Notes: a model not told the origin generated them from the sequence alone. DNA of 64,000 nt from Streptomyces sp. NBC_01669 (GCF_026339735.1 NZ_JAPEQG010000001.1:4650001-4714000); one strand, 5' to 3'. Shown: positions 26,400 to 35,456, counted from the stretch's first letter. Program-made: numbers and translations.

Positions 26400-27563
26400 A
26401 TGCACGCCATGAGCGACACACAGCGCCGGACCAGACTCGGCCGACGTCACCTCCTGGCGCCCTCCGTGCGGGCCGCATCCGCGGTGCCCGTGGCCGACGC
26501 GGTCGTTGCCCTGCACGCCACCGACGCGGCCACTGTCTTTCTTTCCACCTGCGCCCGGCTCGCCGAGGCCGGCGTGGACACGGTGGAGCGTGCTCTCTAC
26601 GAGGACGTCTCTCTGGTCCGGCTGCTCTCCATGCGCAACACCCTCTTCACGGTGTCCAGCGGGCTCGCCCCGTATGTCGACGCGTCGAACGCCCGGGCCG
26701 TGGCTGCCAAGGAGCGCCGGACCTTCCTCAAGCACCTGCACGACGACGGGAACGGACTGGGCGAGAACTGGCTCATCGAGACGGAAAAGGCGACCTTGGC
26801 CGCCCTCACTGCGCGCGGCTCCGCCACCGGCAGCGAGTTGTCCGCCGCCGTACCGGCGCTTCGTACGAAGATCACGGTCTTCCCCGGCAAGAAGCAGGAG
26901 ACAGTTCAGGGAGTCGCCACCCGTGTTCTGCGGGTGCTCGCAGCCGAAGGCCTGATCCGCCGGGACCGGCCGCGCGGCTCCTGGACCTCCAGCCAGTTCC
27001 GCTGGACGGCAGCCGAGTCATGGCCTGCCCGGGAGCCCGCAGAGGCACGGGCGGAACTGGCCCTGCGCTATCTCCGCTCGTACGGCCCCGCAACCGAGGC
27101 CGATCTGAAGTGGTGGACGGGCTGGGGCCTCGGCCAGGTACGCAGTGCGCTGGCAGCCACCGCAGCCGAGGAGGTGCGGCTCGACAGCGGCGCGACGGGC
27201 TGGATCTCCCCGGGGGACACGGAGCCCGAACCGGCCCTGGAGCCGTGGGCGGCACTGCTTCCCGCCCTCGACCCGAGCGCGATGGGCTGGGCCGATCGCG
27301 GTTTCCATCTTCCGGCCGAGCACCGGTCGGCCCTTTTCGATCGGGCCGGCAACATCGGCCCGACGGTGTGGTGGAACGGCGAGATCGTGGGTGGCTGGGC
27401 ACAGCGCGCCGATGGCGAGCCGGTCTGGCGACTGCTGTCCGACATCGGCCGGGATGCCACCACCGCGATCGAGGCGGAGGCGTCCCGGCTGTCGGAGTGG
27501 GTGGGGGAAACACGGATCACTCCACGCTTCCGCACGCCGCTGGAAAGGGAGTTGACGGCATGA
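26400..27563 (+). CDS. Winged-helix DNA-binding-domain protein (HTH_42/AlkZ-like)
   Basis: 387 aa. The start could be the ATG at 26400 or the one at 26409 (MSDTQRRTRLGRRHLL). It belongs to the winged-helix DNA-binding-domain family that includes the DNA glycosylase AlkZ/YcaQ, recognisable from ADAVVALHATDAATVFLS, SMRNTLFTVSSGLAPYV and LLPALDPSAMGWADRGF. The Q-x-Q catalytic motif of proven AlkZ glycosylases is not evident (ALHATD at that place), so glycosylase activity should not be assumed. A parS variant and a convergent gene follow immediately. Confidence 0.85.
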   Translation: MHAMSDTQRRTRLGRRHLLAPSVRAASAVPVADAVVALHATDAATVFLSTCARLAEAGVDTVERALYEDVSLVRLLSMRNTLFTVSSGLAPYVDASNARAVAAKERRTFLKHLHDDGNGLGENWLIETEKATLAALTARGSATGSELSAAVPALRTKITVFPGKKQETVQGVATRVLRVLAAEGLIRRDRPRGSWTSSQFRWTAAESWPAREPAEARAELALRYLRSYGPATEADLKWWTGWGLGQVRSALAATAAEEVRLDSGATGWISPGDTEPEPALEPWAALLPALDPSAMGWADRGFHLPAEHRSALFDRAGNIGPTVWWNGEIVGGWAQRADGEPVWRLLSDIGRDATTAIEAEASRLSEWVGETRITPRFRTPLERELTA

Positions 27564-27580
27564 GCGGGCTCCGGCGTCAC

Positions 27581-27594
27581 GCTTCACGTGAAAC
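27581..27594. other. parS site 3 (one mismatch)
   Basis: GCTTCACGTGAAAC, one base off the consensus, 18 nt after the stop of the winged-helix gene. It sits in the loop of a hairpin with arms 27574-27580 and 27610-27616, between convergent genes. Confidence 0.8.
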
Positions 27595-27616
27595 GTGGCG
27601 CCGGACGCCGTGACGC

Positions 27617-28999
27617 TCAGGCGCCGAGGCCCCGCCAGCCCTCCGCATCGACCCCGCCGGGAACGGCCGACGCGGGATCGTACGGCTCACGTGTGAAGAC
27701 GAACGACCCCAGGTCGAGATGGCTCACCCTTCCGTCGACGTCCCGGACGACACGAAGCGTCTCCCCCGCGTAATAACCGTCGAGGCCGGTCCAGGTACCG
27801 TCCGGCTGCGCGACAAATCGGGCACCGCGGCCGTCGCCACGCAGCGGCCCCAGTTCCAGCCCCCGGTCTGCAGTCAGGCGCAGGACATTCGGATGCGTGC
27901 CCCAGTACCAGGGTCCGGTCAGCGCGAGGAGTTCCGGGTCGGCCTCGGGCAGCGGACGCCAGGGCTCAGGGATGCGCGGCTCGGCCTCGGCGACGATCTC
28001 CACGAGGTCCGCGGCGATCGTACCGACGAGCGGCCCAGAAGTGGCGTTGGTGAGCACCACGACGGCCACATCGTCCTCGATGCTGAACCAGAGCGTGGCC
28101 AGGAACCCGGGCAGCGAGCCGGTGTGCCCGAGCAGGGTGCGGCCGCTCTGTTGTACGACCTGCAGGCCGAGACCGTAAGCGCCTTCCCCGGGGCCGGACT
28201 TGGACGGCGCCGACGGAGCACGCATCTCCTCCACCGAAGCGGCCCCGAGCACACGGTCATCCCCCTCGACGAGGAAGGCGGCGAACCGGAGGAGGTCGGC
28301 GGTGGTCGACCAGAGCTGCCCGGCCGGTGCCATAAGACCGAGGTCCTCCGCCGGTTCGGGAAGCATGGCATCGGCCCACGGGTGGACGGCCCAGCCACCC
28401 GCGTACGGCGCCTGTGGCTGGGTGCTCGTACGACGCATGCCCAACGGTTCCAGGATCTCGCGCTGCAGCACCTCCGCCCACGATGCGCCGCGCACCGCCT
28501 CGATCAGCGCTCCGAGCACTGAGTAGCCGGGGTTCGAGTAATGGTGACGACGGCCGGGAGGGTGCATCCGCGTCTGCTCGCCAAGGACATCGGCGAGCCC
28601 AGGGCGCAGAGTTCCCGGCGTCCGCTCCCACCAGGGCGCAGGCGATTCGGCACTCAGACCTGCACTGTGGCCCAGTAGTTGGAGGACGGTGACCCCGCCG
28701 ACGCCTGTCCCCGGCAGGTGCTTTTCCAGCGGGTCGTCGAGATCGAGCAACCCCTCGTCCCGCAGCCGCAGGACCAGCACAGCTGTAAAGGTCTTGGTCA
28801 GAGAACCGATCCTGAACTGCGTGTCGGAGTCGGGGGCGTGACCGTCGACGCAACTGCGCGAGCCGTTCCAGACGATCCGGCCCTGCCGCTGCACCGCAGC
28901 GACGAGCGAGGGCGTACGGCCTTCGGCCTGCGCGGAAGCGACGCGGTGCAGCAGCGCCCGCTGCGTACCGGGAAGCAACTCTTCTGAGGAATAGGTCAT
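27617..28999 (-). CDS. Serine hydrolase of the beta-lactamase/class C fold
   Basis: 460 aa from the ATG at 28999 (MTYSSEELLPGTQRALLHRV). The start is uncertain because the ribosome site is weak and the frame is open to 29146. Catalytic motifs of the class C/PBP4* group are in order: SLTK (S-x-x-K), YSNPGYS (Y-x-N) and HTGSLPG (replacing KTG). No signal peptide, so probably a cytosolic esterase or D-amino-acid peptidase rather than a resistance enzyme. A C-terminal ~100-residue beta-rich domain follows. It lies on the same strand downstream of the DHFR-like gene. Confidence 0.9.
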   Translation of the reverse strand: MTYSSEELLPGTQRALLHRVASAQAEGRTPSLVAAVQRQGRIVWNGSRSCVDGHAPDSDTQFRIGSLTKTFTAVLVLRLRDEGLLDLDDPLEKHLPGTGVGGVTVLQLLGHSAGLSAESPAPWWERTPGTLRPGLADVLGEQTRMHPPGRRHHYSNPGYSVLGALIEAVRGASWAEVLQREILEPLGMRRTSTQPQAPYAGGWAVHPWADAMLPEPAEDLGLMAPAGQLWSTTADLLRFAAFLVEGDDRVLGAASVEEMRAPSAPSKSGPGEGAYGLGLQVVQQSGRTLLGHTGSLPGFLATLWFSIEDDVAVVVLTNATSGPLVGTIAADLVEIVAEAEPRIPEPWRPLPEADPELLALTGPWYWGTHPNVLRLTADRGLELGPLRGDGRGARFVAQPDGTWTGLDGYYAGETLRVVRDVDGRVSHLDLGSFVFTREPYDPASAVPGGVDAEGWRGLGA

Positions 29000-29063
29000 G
29001 GTCAACAAGTACCGGCACATGGACTCGTCGGCGACCCGATTTCGCCGCCCGCGGTCCTGGGGG

Positions 29064-29648
29064 TCAGCGCTTGCGGCTGTACGTCCTGACGAGTACTCCG
29101 TTGTTGAAGGCAGCCACCGAATCCAACATGAACTCCGTGTCCGCAAAATCCGATCCGAACATCGGCATACCCGAGCCGTAGACCAGCGGATACGTCTTGA
29201 TCACGAGCTCGTCGATCTCGTCGAGCAGCTCCCCCGCGACCTGTGAGCCACCGCAGAGCCAGATCCCGAGGCCGCTCTCCTCCGCCTTGAGTTCCCGCAC
29301 CCTGCCGACCACGTCGCCGGAGACGAGTTCGACGTTCGGGTCCGGCGACTCCTTCATGGTCCGGGAGGCCACGAGCTCACGCAGTTGGGCATACGGGCTG
29401 GTGATGTTGACGTCCAGCGCCAGTTGGTAGCTGCCCCTTCCCTGGATCACGGTGTCGAACTTCTGATTCCTGACGCCGTGCATTCCCAGCTGCAGGCGGC
29501 CTGCGGTCGAAACCGTCTCCGGATACTGGGACTTGAGGTAGTCGAGGAACTCCTCGTCCACGAACCGGTACATGGACGACGCATCACCGCTCGGGTCACC
29601 GATGAAGCCGTCGATGGAGCAGGCAATGAAGTAGGTCAGCTTTCGCAC
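29064..29648 (-). CDS. Dihydrofolate-reductase/RibD-like family protein
   Basis: 194 aa from a GTG at 29648 (VRKLTYFIACSIDGFIG), with CGGGGAT upstream. The RibD C-terminal/DHFR-like fold is evident from SIDGFIGDPSGD, GIWLCGGSQVAGELL and DELVIKTYPLVYGSGMPMF. Members of this group reduce a variety of NADPH-dependent substrates and are seldom true DHFRs. Divergent from a TetR regulator with a shared inverted-repeat operator, so likely induced by the TetR ligand. Confidence 0.92.
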   Translation of the reverse strand: MRKLTYFIACSIDGFIGDPSGDASSMYRFVDEEFLDYLKSQYPETVSTAGRLQLGMHGVRNQKFDTVIQGRGSYQLALDVNITSPYAQLRELVASRTMKESPDPNVELVSGDVVGRVRELKAEESGLGIWLCGGSQVAGELLDEIDELVIKTYPLVYGSGMPMFGSDFADTEFMLDSVAAFNNGVLVRTYSRKR

Positions 29649-29684
29649 AGGATCCCCGTTCAATGTGGCGTCGGCTCGGGCATG

Positions 29685-29720
29685 AACCACTTCATTTATA
29701 GTGCTTCATATGTAGTGGTT
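29685..29720. promoter_or_regulatory. Candidate TetR operator
   Basis: Inverted repeat AACCACTTCAT (29685-29695) and ATGTAGTGGTT (29710-29720), matching at 10 of 11 positions with a 14-nt AT-rich centre. It lies 37 nt from the DHFR-like start and 46 nt from the TetR start. Confidence 0.7.
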
Positions 29721-29765
29721 GCGCAATCCCTTTCCGCAGAGGGACCGAAGGAAGAGGAGACACAC

Positions 29766-30371
29766 ATGGTCAGGAACCCGGAGCGCAGAACGGCGCTCGT
29801 CGATGCCGCCATCGAGGTGCTGGCGCACGAGGGTGCGCGAGGGCTCACCTTCCGCGCGGTCGACACACGGGCGGGCGTACCGGTCGGGACGGCGTCCAAC
29901 TACTTCGCCAACCGGGACGACCTGTTCATGCAAGCCGGCGCCCGGATCACCGACCGGATGACACCGGACCCGGTCGGAGTCGAGGAGGCCATGCGCCCGG
30001 CCCCCTCGCGCGAGCTGGTCACCGAACTGATGCGATGGCTGGTGCAGCGCATGGCCGCCGATCGCACCGGCTATCTCGCCATGCTGGAACTGCGTCTGGA
30101 GGCCACCCGGCGCCCCGCTCTCCGCGACCGGCTCAACCGGACCTTCCGCGCCAACCTGGACGAGAGCGCCCGCTTCCACCGGGAAGCGGGGCTGCCTGGC
30201 GATGCCGACGCCTTCCTCGTGCTGTATCTCGCCATGACGGGCCTGCTGCTGGAGCACTTCACCCTGCCCGACGTGCTCACCGGGAGCGACACCGCCGACG
30301 CTCCCCACACCGATGCCGTCCTGAACCGGCTTGTGGAGACGATCGTCACCCGCATCATCCCTGCGGGGTGA
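29766..30371 (+). CDS. TetR-family transcriptional regulator
   Basis: 201 aa from the ATG at 29766 (MVRNPERRTALVDAAIEVLAHEG), with GAAGAGGAG upstream. The helix-turn-helix spans about residues 8-52 (TFRAVDTRAGVPVGTASNYFANRDDLF). The C-terminal ligand domain is diverse as usual. Divergent from the DHFR-like and serine-hydrolase genes, which it probably represses from the shared operator at 29685-29720. A long inverted repeat follows. Confidence 0.93.
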   Translation: MVRNPERRTALVDAAIEVLAHEGARGLTFRAVDTRAGVPVGTASNYFANRDDLFMQAGARITDRMTPDPVGVEEAMRPAPSRELVTELMRWLVQRMAADRTGYLAMLELRLEATRRPALRDRLNRTFRANLDESARFHREAGLPGDADAFLVLYLAMTGLLLEHFTLPDVLTGSDTADAPHTDAVLNRLVETIVTRIIPAG

Positions 30372-30389
30372 CCAGCAGGGGCAGGGCAA

Positions 30390-30440
30390 CGCATGGCCGG
30401 GGCAACCCTGTCCGGGCGAAAAAGCAACCCCGGCCATGCG
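30390..30440. terminator. Inverted repeat after the TetR gene
   Basis: Perfect 13-bp arms CGCATGGCCGGGG (30390-30402) and CCCCGGCCATGCG (30428-30440), with a 25-nt loop. Terminator-like, between the TetR gene and the decayed GNAT gene. Confidence 0.65.
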
Positions 30441-30449
30441 GCATCGCGT

Positions 30450-30890
30450 CTACAGATCGAGCTGGTGGAGAAGCGATTTATGGGTCGGCAGGTATCCGAA
30501 CGCGTCGTTGATCGCGCGCATGGGCCGGTTGCTGTCGGCCGTGTCTGTCAGCAGACCGTCGAGATCCGGGTGGTACTCGACGGCCTGCCGGATAGCCTCG
30601 GCCTTCATCCATCGGCCGAGGCCATGTCCGCGGTGTTCGAGCAGGACACCGGTGCCGTAGTGCCGGCCGTCGCCCCTGCCGGCCACTGGGTCAGGACCTT
30701 GCGAAAGCCCCGCGCCGACAGGAACCGGTCACCGGGTGATCCCGCGTCCACCTGAGCAGTGACGCAGCTCCGGCCCTCGGCTCGAGCAGTGGCCACAGCC
30801 GCTTCCAGCAGCTGCGAGCCGATGCCGTTCCACCTCTCGGCCGGATGGACGTCGAGTTCGGGATCGCCCGGAGCCCGCAACAACGGCGTT
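30450..30890 (-). pseudogene. Decayed two-domain GNAT acetyltransferase
   Basis: One frame (from about 30890) encodes RAPGDPELDVHPAERWNGIGSQLL through DRFLSARGFRKVLT, the end of a first GNAT domain. It then shifts, and from about 30686 a second frame encodes HYGTGVLLEHRGHGLGRWMK through DSNRPMRAINDAFGYLPTHKSLL, the end of a second GNAT domain, stopping at 30450. The middle of the protein (normally some 150 residues) and the N-terminus are absent, so the gene has suffered a deletion plus frameshift. Family identity from motif; family length from memory. Confidence 0.75.
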
Positions 30891-31281
30891 TATCGGCTGC
30901 CGAACCCACCGTGGAACATCCCATCGGCTTGGGTTCCGGCCTGCGACGCGGGCTCACAAGGAACGATTGACCGCATGGCTGTCGGTCGCACCGACCGAAG
31001 CAAGCTCGCTTCCTGGAGGCGTCCTGCGAGGTCGAGAAGGCCACCCGCCACGTCGCGCTCGGGCCCGGCCGGCGGCCCTGAAGTGCTTCGACCAGGAGCC
31101 GGCCTGCATGACGCTGCGCACCACCGAGCCGGCCAAGCCCCTCGTCCAGGACCTCGGCGCCGGCAGCGGTGCGACGGGCGGATGACTGCCACGCCGACGG
31201 CCGGGGCGAACGACGGGAACCGGCAAGCGCCGGAACCGTACGGCCACCATGGTCGGCCCGGCGCACCCCCAGACGCCCGAC
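30891..31281. other. About 390 bp without a recognisable gene
   Basis: Upstream of the decayed GNAT and downstream of the RibD-like gene. Both strands are open in several frames, but none carries a domain or a well-placed ribosome site. Codon bias is poor, consistent with more degenerate sequence. Confidence 0.5.
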
Positions 31282-31878
31282 CTACCCCTCGGCGACCGGC
31301 CGGTAGGTGCACACGTGCACCCCTGTGCCGCTGGTGACCGTGGAGACCAGCTCCAGCGGGCGCAGCGCGCCGTCGCCGGGGAAGATCGTCTTACCGCCGC
31401 CGAGGATCACCGGCATGATCATCAGCCGGAGCTCGTCGACCAGGCCCTCGCGCAGGAGGGTGCGCGCGAGCGTGGGACTCCCCATGACCAGCAGGTCGCC
31501 GCCCTCGGCCTCGTGCAGCTCACGGATGCGGGCGACGGCCTTGTCGCCGGGGATGCGCGTGGTGTTGTCCCACGCCAGCTCGGCCTCACCCAGCGTCTCG
31601 GACACGACGTACTTCGGGATGGCGTTCATCCGGTCGGCGAACGGGTCACCGGCTCGCTCGGGCCACGCCGCGGCCATCGACTGCCACGTGCGACGCCCGA
31701 ACAACAGCGCCTCGGCCTTGGTCAGCGCGTCGTCGAAGGCACCGCCCACCACCTCCGGATCGAAGAACGGGTGCGACCAGCCACCGTGGACAAAGCCACC
31801 GTCGGTGTCCTCGTCAGGTCCGCCTGGCGCCTGCACGACGCCGTCCAAACTCATGAACTCACTGATCACGATGCGCAC
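31282..31878 (-). CDS. Dihydrofolate-reductase/RibD-like family protein (second copy)
   Basis: 198 aa, MRIVISEFMSLDGVVQAPGG. Typical family start (SLDGVVQAPGGPDEDTDGGF), LLFGRRTWQSMAAAWP and DLLVMGSPTLARTLLREGLVDEL, then MPVILGGGKTIFP. NADPH-dependent reductase fold; no evidence that it acts on dihydrofolate. Unlike the copy at 29064 it has no adjacent regulator. The two are distant paralogues, not a recent duplication. Confidence 0.92.
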   Translation of the reverse strand: MRIVISEFMSLDGVVQAPGGPDEDTDGGFVHGGWSHPFFDPEVVGGAFDDALTKAEALLFGRRTWQSMAAAWPERAGDPFADRMNAIPKYVVSETLGEAELAWDNTTRIPGDKAVARIRELHEAEGGDLLVMGSPTLARTLLREGLVDELRLMIMPVILGGGKTIFPGDGALRPLELVSTVTSGTGVHVCTYRPVAEG

Positions 31879-32089
31879 GGGACTCGCTCCTCTTCCTCTT
31901 CCTCACGGGTCAACTGCAAGAAAGACTCCGGCCCCGCTCCAAAGTCATCGCTCCCCGTGGATCCCGCATTCGCCGCCGGGAGAAGAGGGAGGTGCCGGCG
32001 AGTCTCGCGGCGACGCCGTCACAGGTGCCGCCGTGATGCCCACGAGGCTGCGACTGTGCCGTGAAGTCGGGAGACCCTTGGGACATCCT

Positions 32090-33568
32090 CTAGGTCTGCG
32101 CCATGTCCACGAAGCGTGAGTAGTGGCCCTGGAATGCCACAGTGATCGTTGCCGTCGGACCATTACGGTGCTTGGCCACCATCAGGTCCGCCTCGCCCGC
32201 CCGCGGTGACTCCTTCTCGTACGCATCCTCGCGGTGCAGCAGGATCACCATGTCGGCGTCCTGCTCGATGGAGCCGGATTCACGAAGGTCGGAGACCATC
32301 GGCTTCTTGTCCGTACGCTGCTCCGGACCACGGTTCAGCTGGGACAGCGCGATGACCGGGAGCTCCAGCTCCTTCGCCAGCAGCTTGAGGTTTCGGGACA
32401 TGTCCGAGACCTCCTGCTGACGGCTCTCGGCACGCTTGGAGCCACCGGACTGCATCAGCTGCAGATAGTCGATGATCACCAGCTTGATGTCGTTCCGCTG
32501 TTTCAGCCGTCGGCACTTCGCCCGGATCTCCATCATCGACAGGTTCGGCGAATCGTCGATGTAGAGCGGCGCGGCCGAGACGTCCGGCATCCGGCGGGCC
32601 AGCCGCGTCCAGTCCTCGTCGGTCATCGTGCCGGAGCGCATGTGGTGCAGAGCCACCCGCGCCTCGGCGGACAACAGCCGCATCGCAATTTCGTTGCGGC
32701 CCATTTCGAGGGAGAAGATCACACTCGGGAGGTTGTTCTTGATCGACGCGGCCCGTGCGAAGTCCAGGGCCAGCGTGGACTTGCCCATGGCCGGACGTGC
32801 CGCGATGACGATCATCTGGCCCGGGTGCAGGCCGTTGGTCAGGGCGTCGAAGTCGGTGAAACCGGTCGGTACGCCGGTCATCTCGCCGGAGCGCGAACCG
32901 ATCGCCTCGATCTCGTCGAGCGCGCCCTCCATGATGTCGCCCAGCGGCAGATAGTCCTCGCTGGTGCGCTGTTCCGTGACGGCGTAGATCTCGGCCTGCG
33001 CCGAGTTGACGATCTCGTCGACGTCACCATCGGCCGCGTATCCCATCTGCGTGATCTTCGTGCCCGCCTCGACAAGCCGTCGCAGGACCGCCCGCTCGTG
33101 GACGATCTCCGCGTAGTACGAGGCATTGGCCGCGGTCGGCACGGACTGGACGAGGGTGTGCAGATAGGGGGCGCCGCCCACCTTGGTGATCGCGCCGCGC
33201 TTGACCAGCTCGGCCGCGACCGTGATCGGGTCGGCGGGCTCGCCCTTGGCATAGAGGTCGAGGATCGCCTGGAAGACGGTCTCGTGGGCGGGGCGGTAGA
33301 AGTCGTGCCCCTTGATGATCTCCACGACGTCGGCGATGGCGTCCTTGGAGAGAAGCATGCCGCCGAGGACCGACTGCTCGGCGTCGAGGTCCTGAGGGGG
33401 CACGCGCTCGAATCCGGGTGAGCCGCCGTCCCAGCCGCCGCTCTCCCTTCCGCGGTCGTGCTGCTCGCCGCGGTCCCGGTCTTCGCCACGACGCTGGCGG
33501 GTTACGGGCAGACGGTCACTGGGACCGGTGTCGGCCCAGGGGTCGTCCAAAGGCTCGGGAATGCTCAC
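32090..33568 (-). CDS. dnaB: Replicative DNA helicase DnaB
   Basis: Hexameric 5'-3' helicase that opens the replication fork. 492 aa from a GTG at 33568 (VSIPEPLDDPWADTGPSD), preceded by GGGAGGAGGTGG. The N-terminal domain begins at RVPPQDLDAEQSVLGGMLLS; the RecA-like core has Walker A ARPAMGKSTLALDFA, Walker B LVIIDYLQLM and a C-terminal PxGDADLMVAKHRNGPT-like strand (AGEADLMVAKHRNG). No intein interrupts it. Monocistronic; the long leader side contains a cluster of DnaA-box-like sequences. Confidence 0.98.
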   Translation of the reverse strand: MSIPEPLDDPWADTGPSDRLPVTRQRRGEDRDRGEQHDRGRESGGWDGGSPGFERVPPQDLDAEQSVLGGMLLSKDAIADVVEIIKGHDFYRPAHETVFQAILDLYAKGEPADPITVAAELVKRGAITKVGGAPYLHTLVQSVPTAANASYYAEIVHERAVLRRLVEAGTKITQMGYAADGDVDEIVNSAQAEIYAVTEQRTSEDYLPLGDIMEGALDEIEAIGSRSGEMTGVPTGFTDFDALTNGLHPGQMIVIAARPAMGKSTLALDFARAASIKNNLPSVIFSLEMGRNEIAMRLLSAEARVALHHMRSGTMTDEDWTRLARRMPDVSAAPLYIDDSPNLSMMEIRAKCRRLKQRNDIKLVIIDYLQLMQSGGSKRAESRQQEVSDMSRNLKLLAKELELPVIALSQLNRGPEQRTDKKPMVSDLRESGSIEQDADMVILLHREDAYEKESPRAGEADLMVAKHRNGPTATITVAFQGHYSRFVDMAQT

Positions 33569-34028
33569 CGTGCCACCTCCTCCCGTCCGCTCCGCGGACC
33601 TTCGCCGTGCCACTCTTTCTTACGGCACAGCACCGACAAACAAGACGCTCGACTCCGGTTCCGGCACGTCGAGTTCTGCGGGATTCCAGGGCTGAAACGG
33701 GGTGTGGGCGCCGGTCCACGGTAGGCCTCGCCGCACCGTCAGCCAATCTGGTTATCCACAGGGCATGTGGACGACGGACCAGATGCTGTGGAGAACTCCG
33801 CAGAACCTGTGCACGGAGCGGGGGACAGCACTGTGGACAAACTCATAGCGCTGCGTTGAACGCGGCCCTGACCTGGGCTTTCTCCATCCACGGCCTGTGG
33901 GGGAGAAAAACTTTCCGAGCCGACACATGATCACGGCAAACCGCACACAGGAGAACACTCAGCGCCAGTGAATGTAAGGACTGCTATGGCATTGCATCCG
34001 TTACCTGTGGAAGATTAGATTAGCCCTC
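33569..34028. other. 460-bp dnaB/MATE divergent region with DnaA-box-like cluster
   Basis: Contains no gene. Within 33752-34014 there are 9-mers resembling DnaA boxes: TTATCCACA (33752-33760), and on the minus strand TCGTCCACA (33766-33774), TTCTCCACA (33787-33795), a perfect TTGTCCACA (33832-33840), and weaker copies near 33808, 33896 and 34006. The Streptomyces DnaA-box consensus is TTGTCCACA. Confidence 0.7.
33832..33840 (-). promoter_or_regulatory. Perfect Streptomyces DnaA box
   Basis: TTGTCCACA on the minus strand, the preferred Streptomyces DnaA-box sequence, about 265 nt upstream of dnaB and 189 nt upstream of the MATE gene. Confidence 0.7.
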
Positions 34029-35366
34029 ATGTCCCAGGCCACCGCGACCTCACATTCCGGCCGTCGACGGCACGATCGCGAGATCGTCGCACTCGCCGTC
34101 CCCGCCTTCGGCGCGCTCGTCGCCGAGCCGCTCTTCGTCATGGTCGACAGCGCCATCGTCGGCCATCTCGGCACACCGCAACTAGCCGGCCTGGGCGTCG
34201 CCGCGGCTCTGCTGACCACCGCCGTGAGCATTTTCGTCTTCCTCGCCTACGCCACCACGGCAGCAGTCGCGCGACGCCTAGGTGCGGGCGATCTCGCCTC
34301 CGCAATACGGCAGGGCATGGACGGCATCTGGCTGGCGCTGCTCCTCGGCATCGCCGTCATCGCCGTGGCACTGCCCTCTGCCCCCTGGCTCGTCGATGTC
34401 TTTGGCGCCTCCGACACCGCCGCACCGTATGCCACCACCTATCTACGGATCTCCAGCCTCGGTATCCCCGCCATGCTCATAGTCATGGCCGCCACCGGCG
34501 TACTCCGCGGCCTGCAGGACACCAGGACCCCGCTGTATGTCGCCATCGGCGGATTCGCGGCCAACGGAGCCCTCAACGCAGGGCTTGTCTACGGCGCCGG
34601 TCTCGGTATCGCCGGATCGGCCTGGGGCACCGTGATCGCCCAGGTCGGCATGGCCGCGGCCTATCTGATCGTGGTGGTGCGCGGAGCACGCCGACACGGC
34701 GCATCGCTGCGCCCCGACGCGGCAGGGATCAGAGCCAGTGCCCAGGCCGGCGTCCCCCTGCTGGTTCGTACGCTGTCGCTCCGCGCCGTCCTGATGATCG
34801 CCACCGCCGTCGCCGCACGCCTGGGCGACACCGATATCGCCGCCCACCAGATCATCCTCTCCCTGTGGACCCTGATGGCCTTCGCTCTCGACGCCATTGC
34901 GATCGCCGGGCAGGCCATCATCGGCCGCTATCTGGGGGCGAATGACACCGAGGGCGCACGCGAGGCATGCCGCCGCATGGTGCAGTGGGGCATTGCCTCA
35001 GGTGTGGTGCTCGGAGCACTGATCGTGCTCGCGCGTCCCCTGTTCATCCCCTTGTTCACCGGCGACCAGGGCGTGCAGAGCACCCTGCTCCCCGCATTGC
35101 TGGTAGTGGCCGTGTGCCAGCCGATCGCCGGTGTGGTCTTCGTACTGGACGGCGTACTGATGGGCGCCGGAGATGGTCGGTACCTCGCCTGGGCCATGCT
35201 GATCACCCTGGCCGTCTTCGCTCCGGTCGCCCTGCTCGTGCCCATGCATGGCGGGGGCCTGACTGCTCTGTGGTGGGCGATGGCGCTGATGATGACGGTC
35301 CGCATGGTGACGCTCTGGCTGCGTACGCGCTCGGGCAGGTGGATCGTCACCGGAGCCACCCGCTGA
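34029..35366 (+). CDS. MATE-family efflux transporter (DinF-like)
   Basis: 445 aa, MSQATATSHSGRRRHDREIVALAVPAFGALVAEPLF. Twelve hydrophobic helices in two MATE repeats; DSAIVGHLGTPQLAGLGVA and VLRGLQDTRTPLYVAIGGF are family hallmarks. Cation-coupled export of drugs or metabolites. No good Shine-Dalgarno precedes the ATG, so the transcript may be leaderless. A parS site and strong terminator follow. Confidence 0.93.
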   Translation: MSQATATSHSGRRRHDREIVALAVPAFGALVAEPLFVMVDSAIVGHLGTPQLAGLGVAAALLTTAVSIFVFLAYATTAAVARRLGAGDLASAIRQGMDGIWLALLLGIAVIAVALPSAPWLVDVFGASDTAAPYATTYLRISSLGIPAMLIVMAATGVLRGLQDTRTPLYVAIGGFAANGALNAGLVYGAGLGIAGSAWGTVIAQVGMAAAYLIVVVRGARRHGASLRPDAAGIRASAQAGVPLLVRTLSLRAVLMIATAVAARLGDTDIAAHQIILSLWTLMAFALDAIAIAGQAIIGRYLGANDTEGAREACRRMVQWGIASGVVLGALIVLARPLFIPLFTGDQGVQSTLLPALLVVAVCQPIAGVVFVLDGVLMGAGDGRYLAWAMLITLAVFAPVALLVPMHGGGLTALWWAMALMMTVRMVTLWLRTRSGRWIVTGATR

Positions 35367-35384
35367 GCAGTGGCCGTCGATCCT

Positions 35385-35398
35385 GTTTCACGTGAAAC
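35385..35398. other. parS site 4 (perfect)
   Basis: GTTTCACGTGAAAC, 19 nt after the MATE stop codon and immediately before the terminator hairpin, between convergent genes. Confidence 0.92.
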
Positions 35399-35402
35399 GA
35401 CA

Positions 35403-35432
35403 AAGGGCCGCACCCCGTGGGGTGCGGCCCTT
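35403..35432. terminator. Bidirectional terminator between MATE and rplI genes
   Basis: Perfect 14-bp arms 35403-35416 and 35419-35432 (AAGGGCCGCACCCC and its complement). The A-run on one side and T on the other fit use in both directions. Confidence 0.9.
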
Positions 35433-35456
35433 CAGCTGCTCTGGTGAGCTGTGCCC

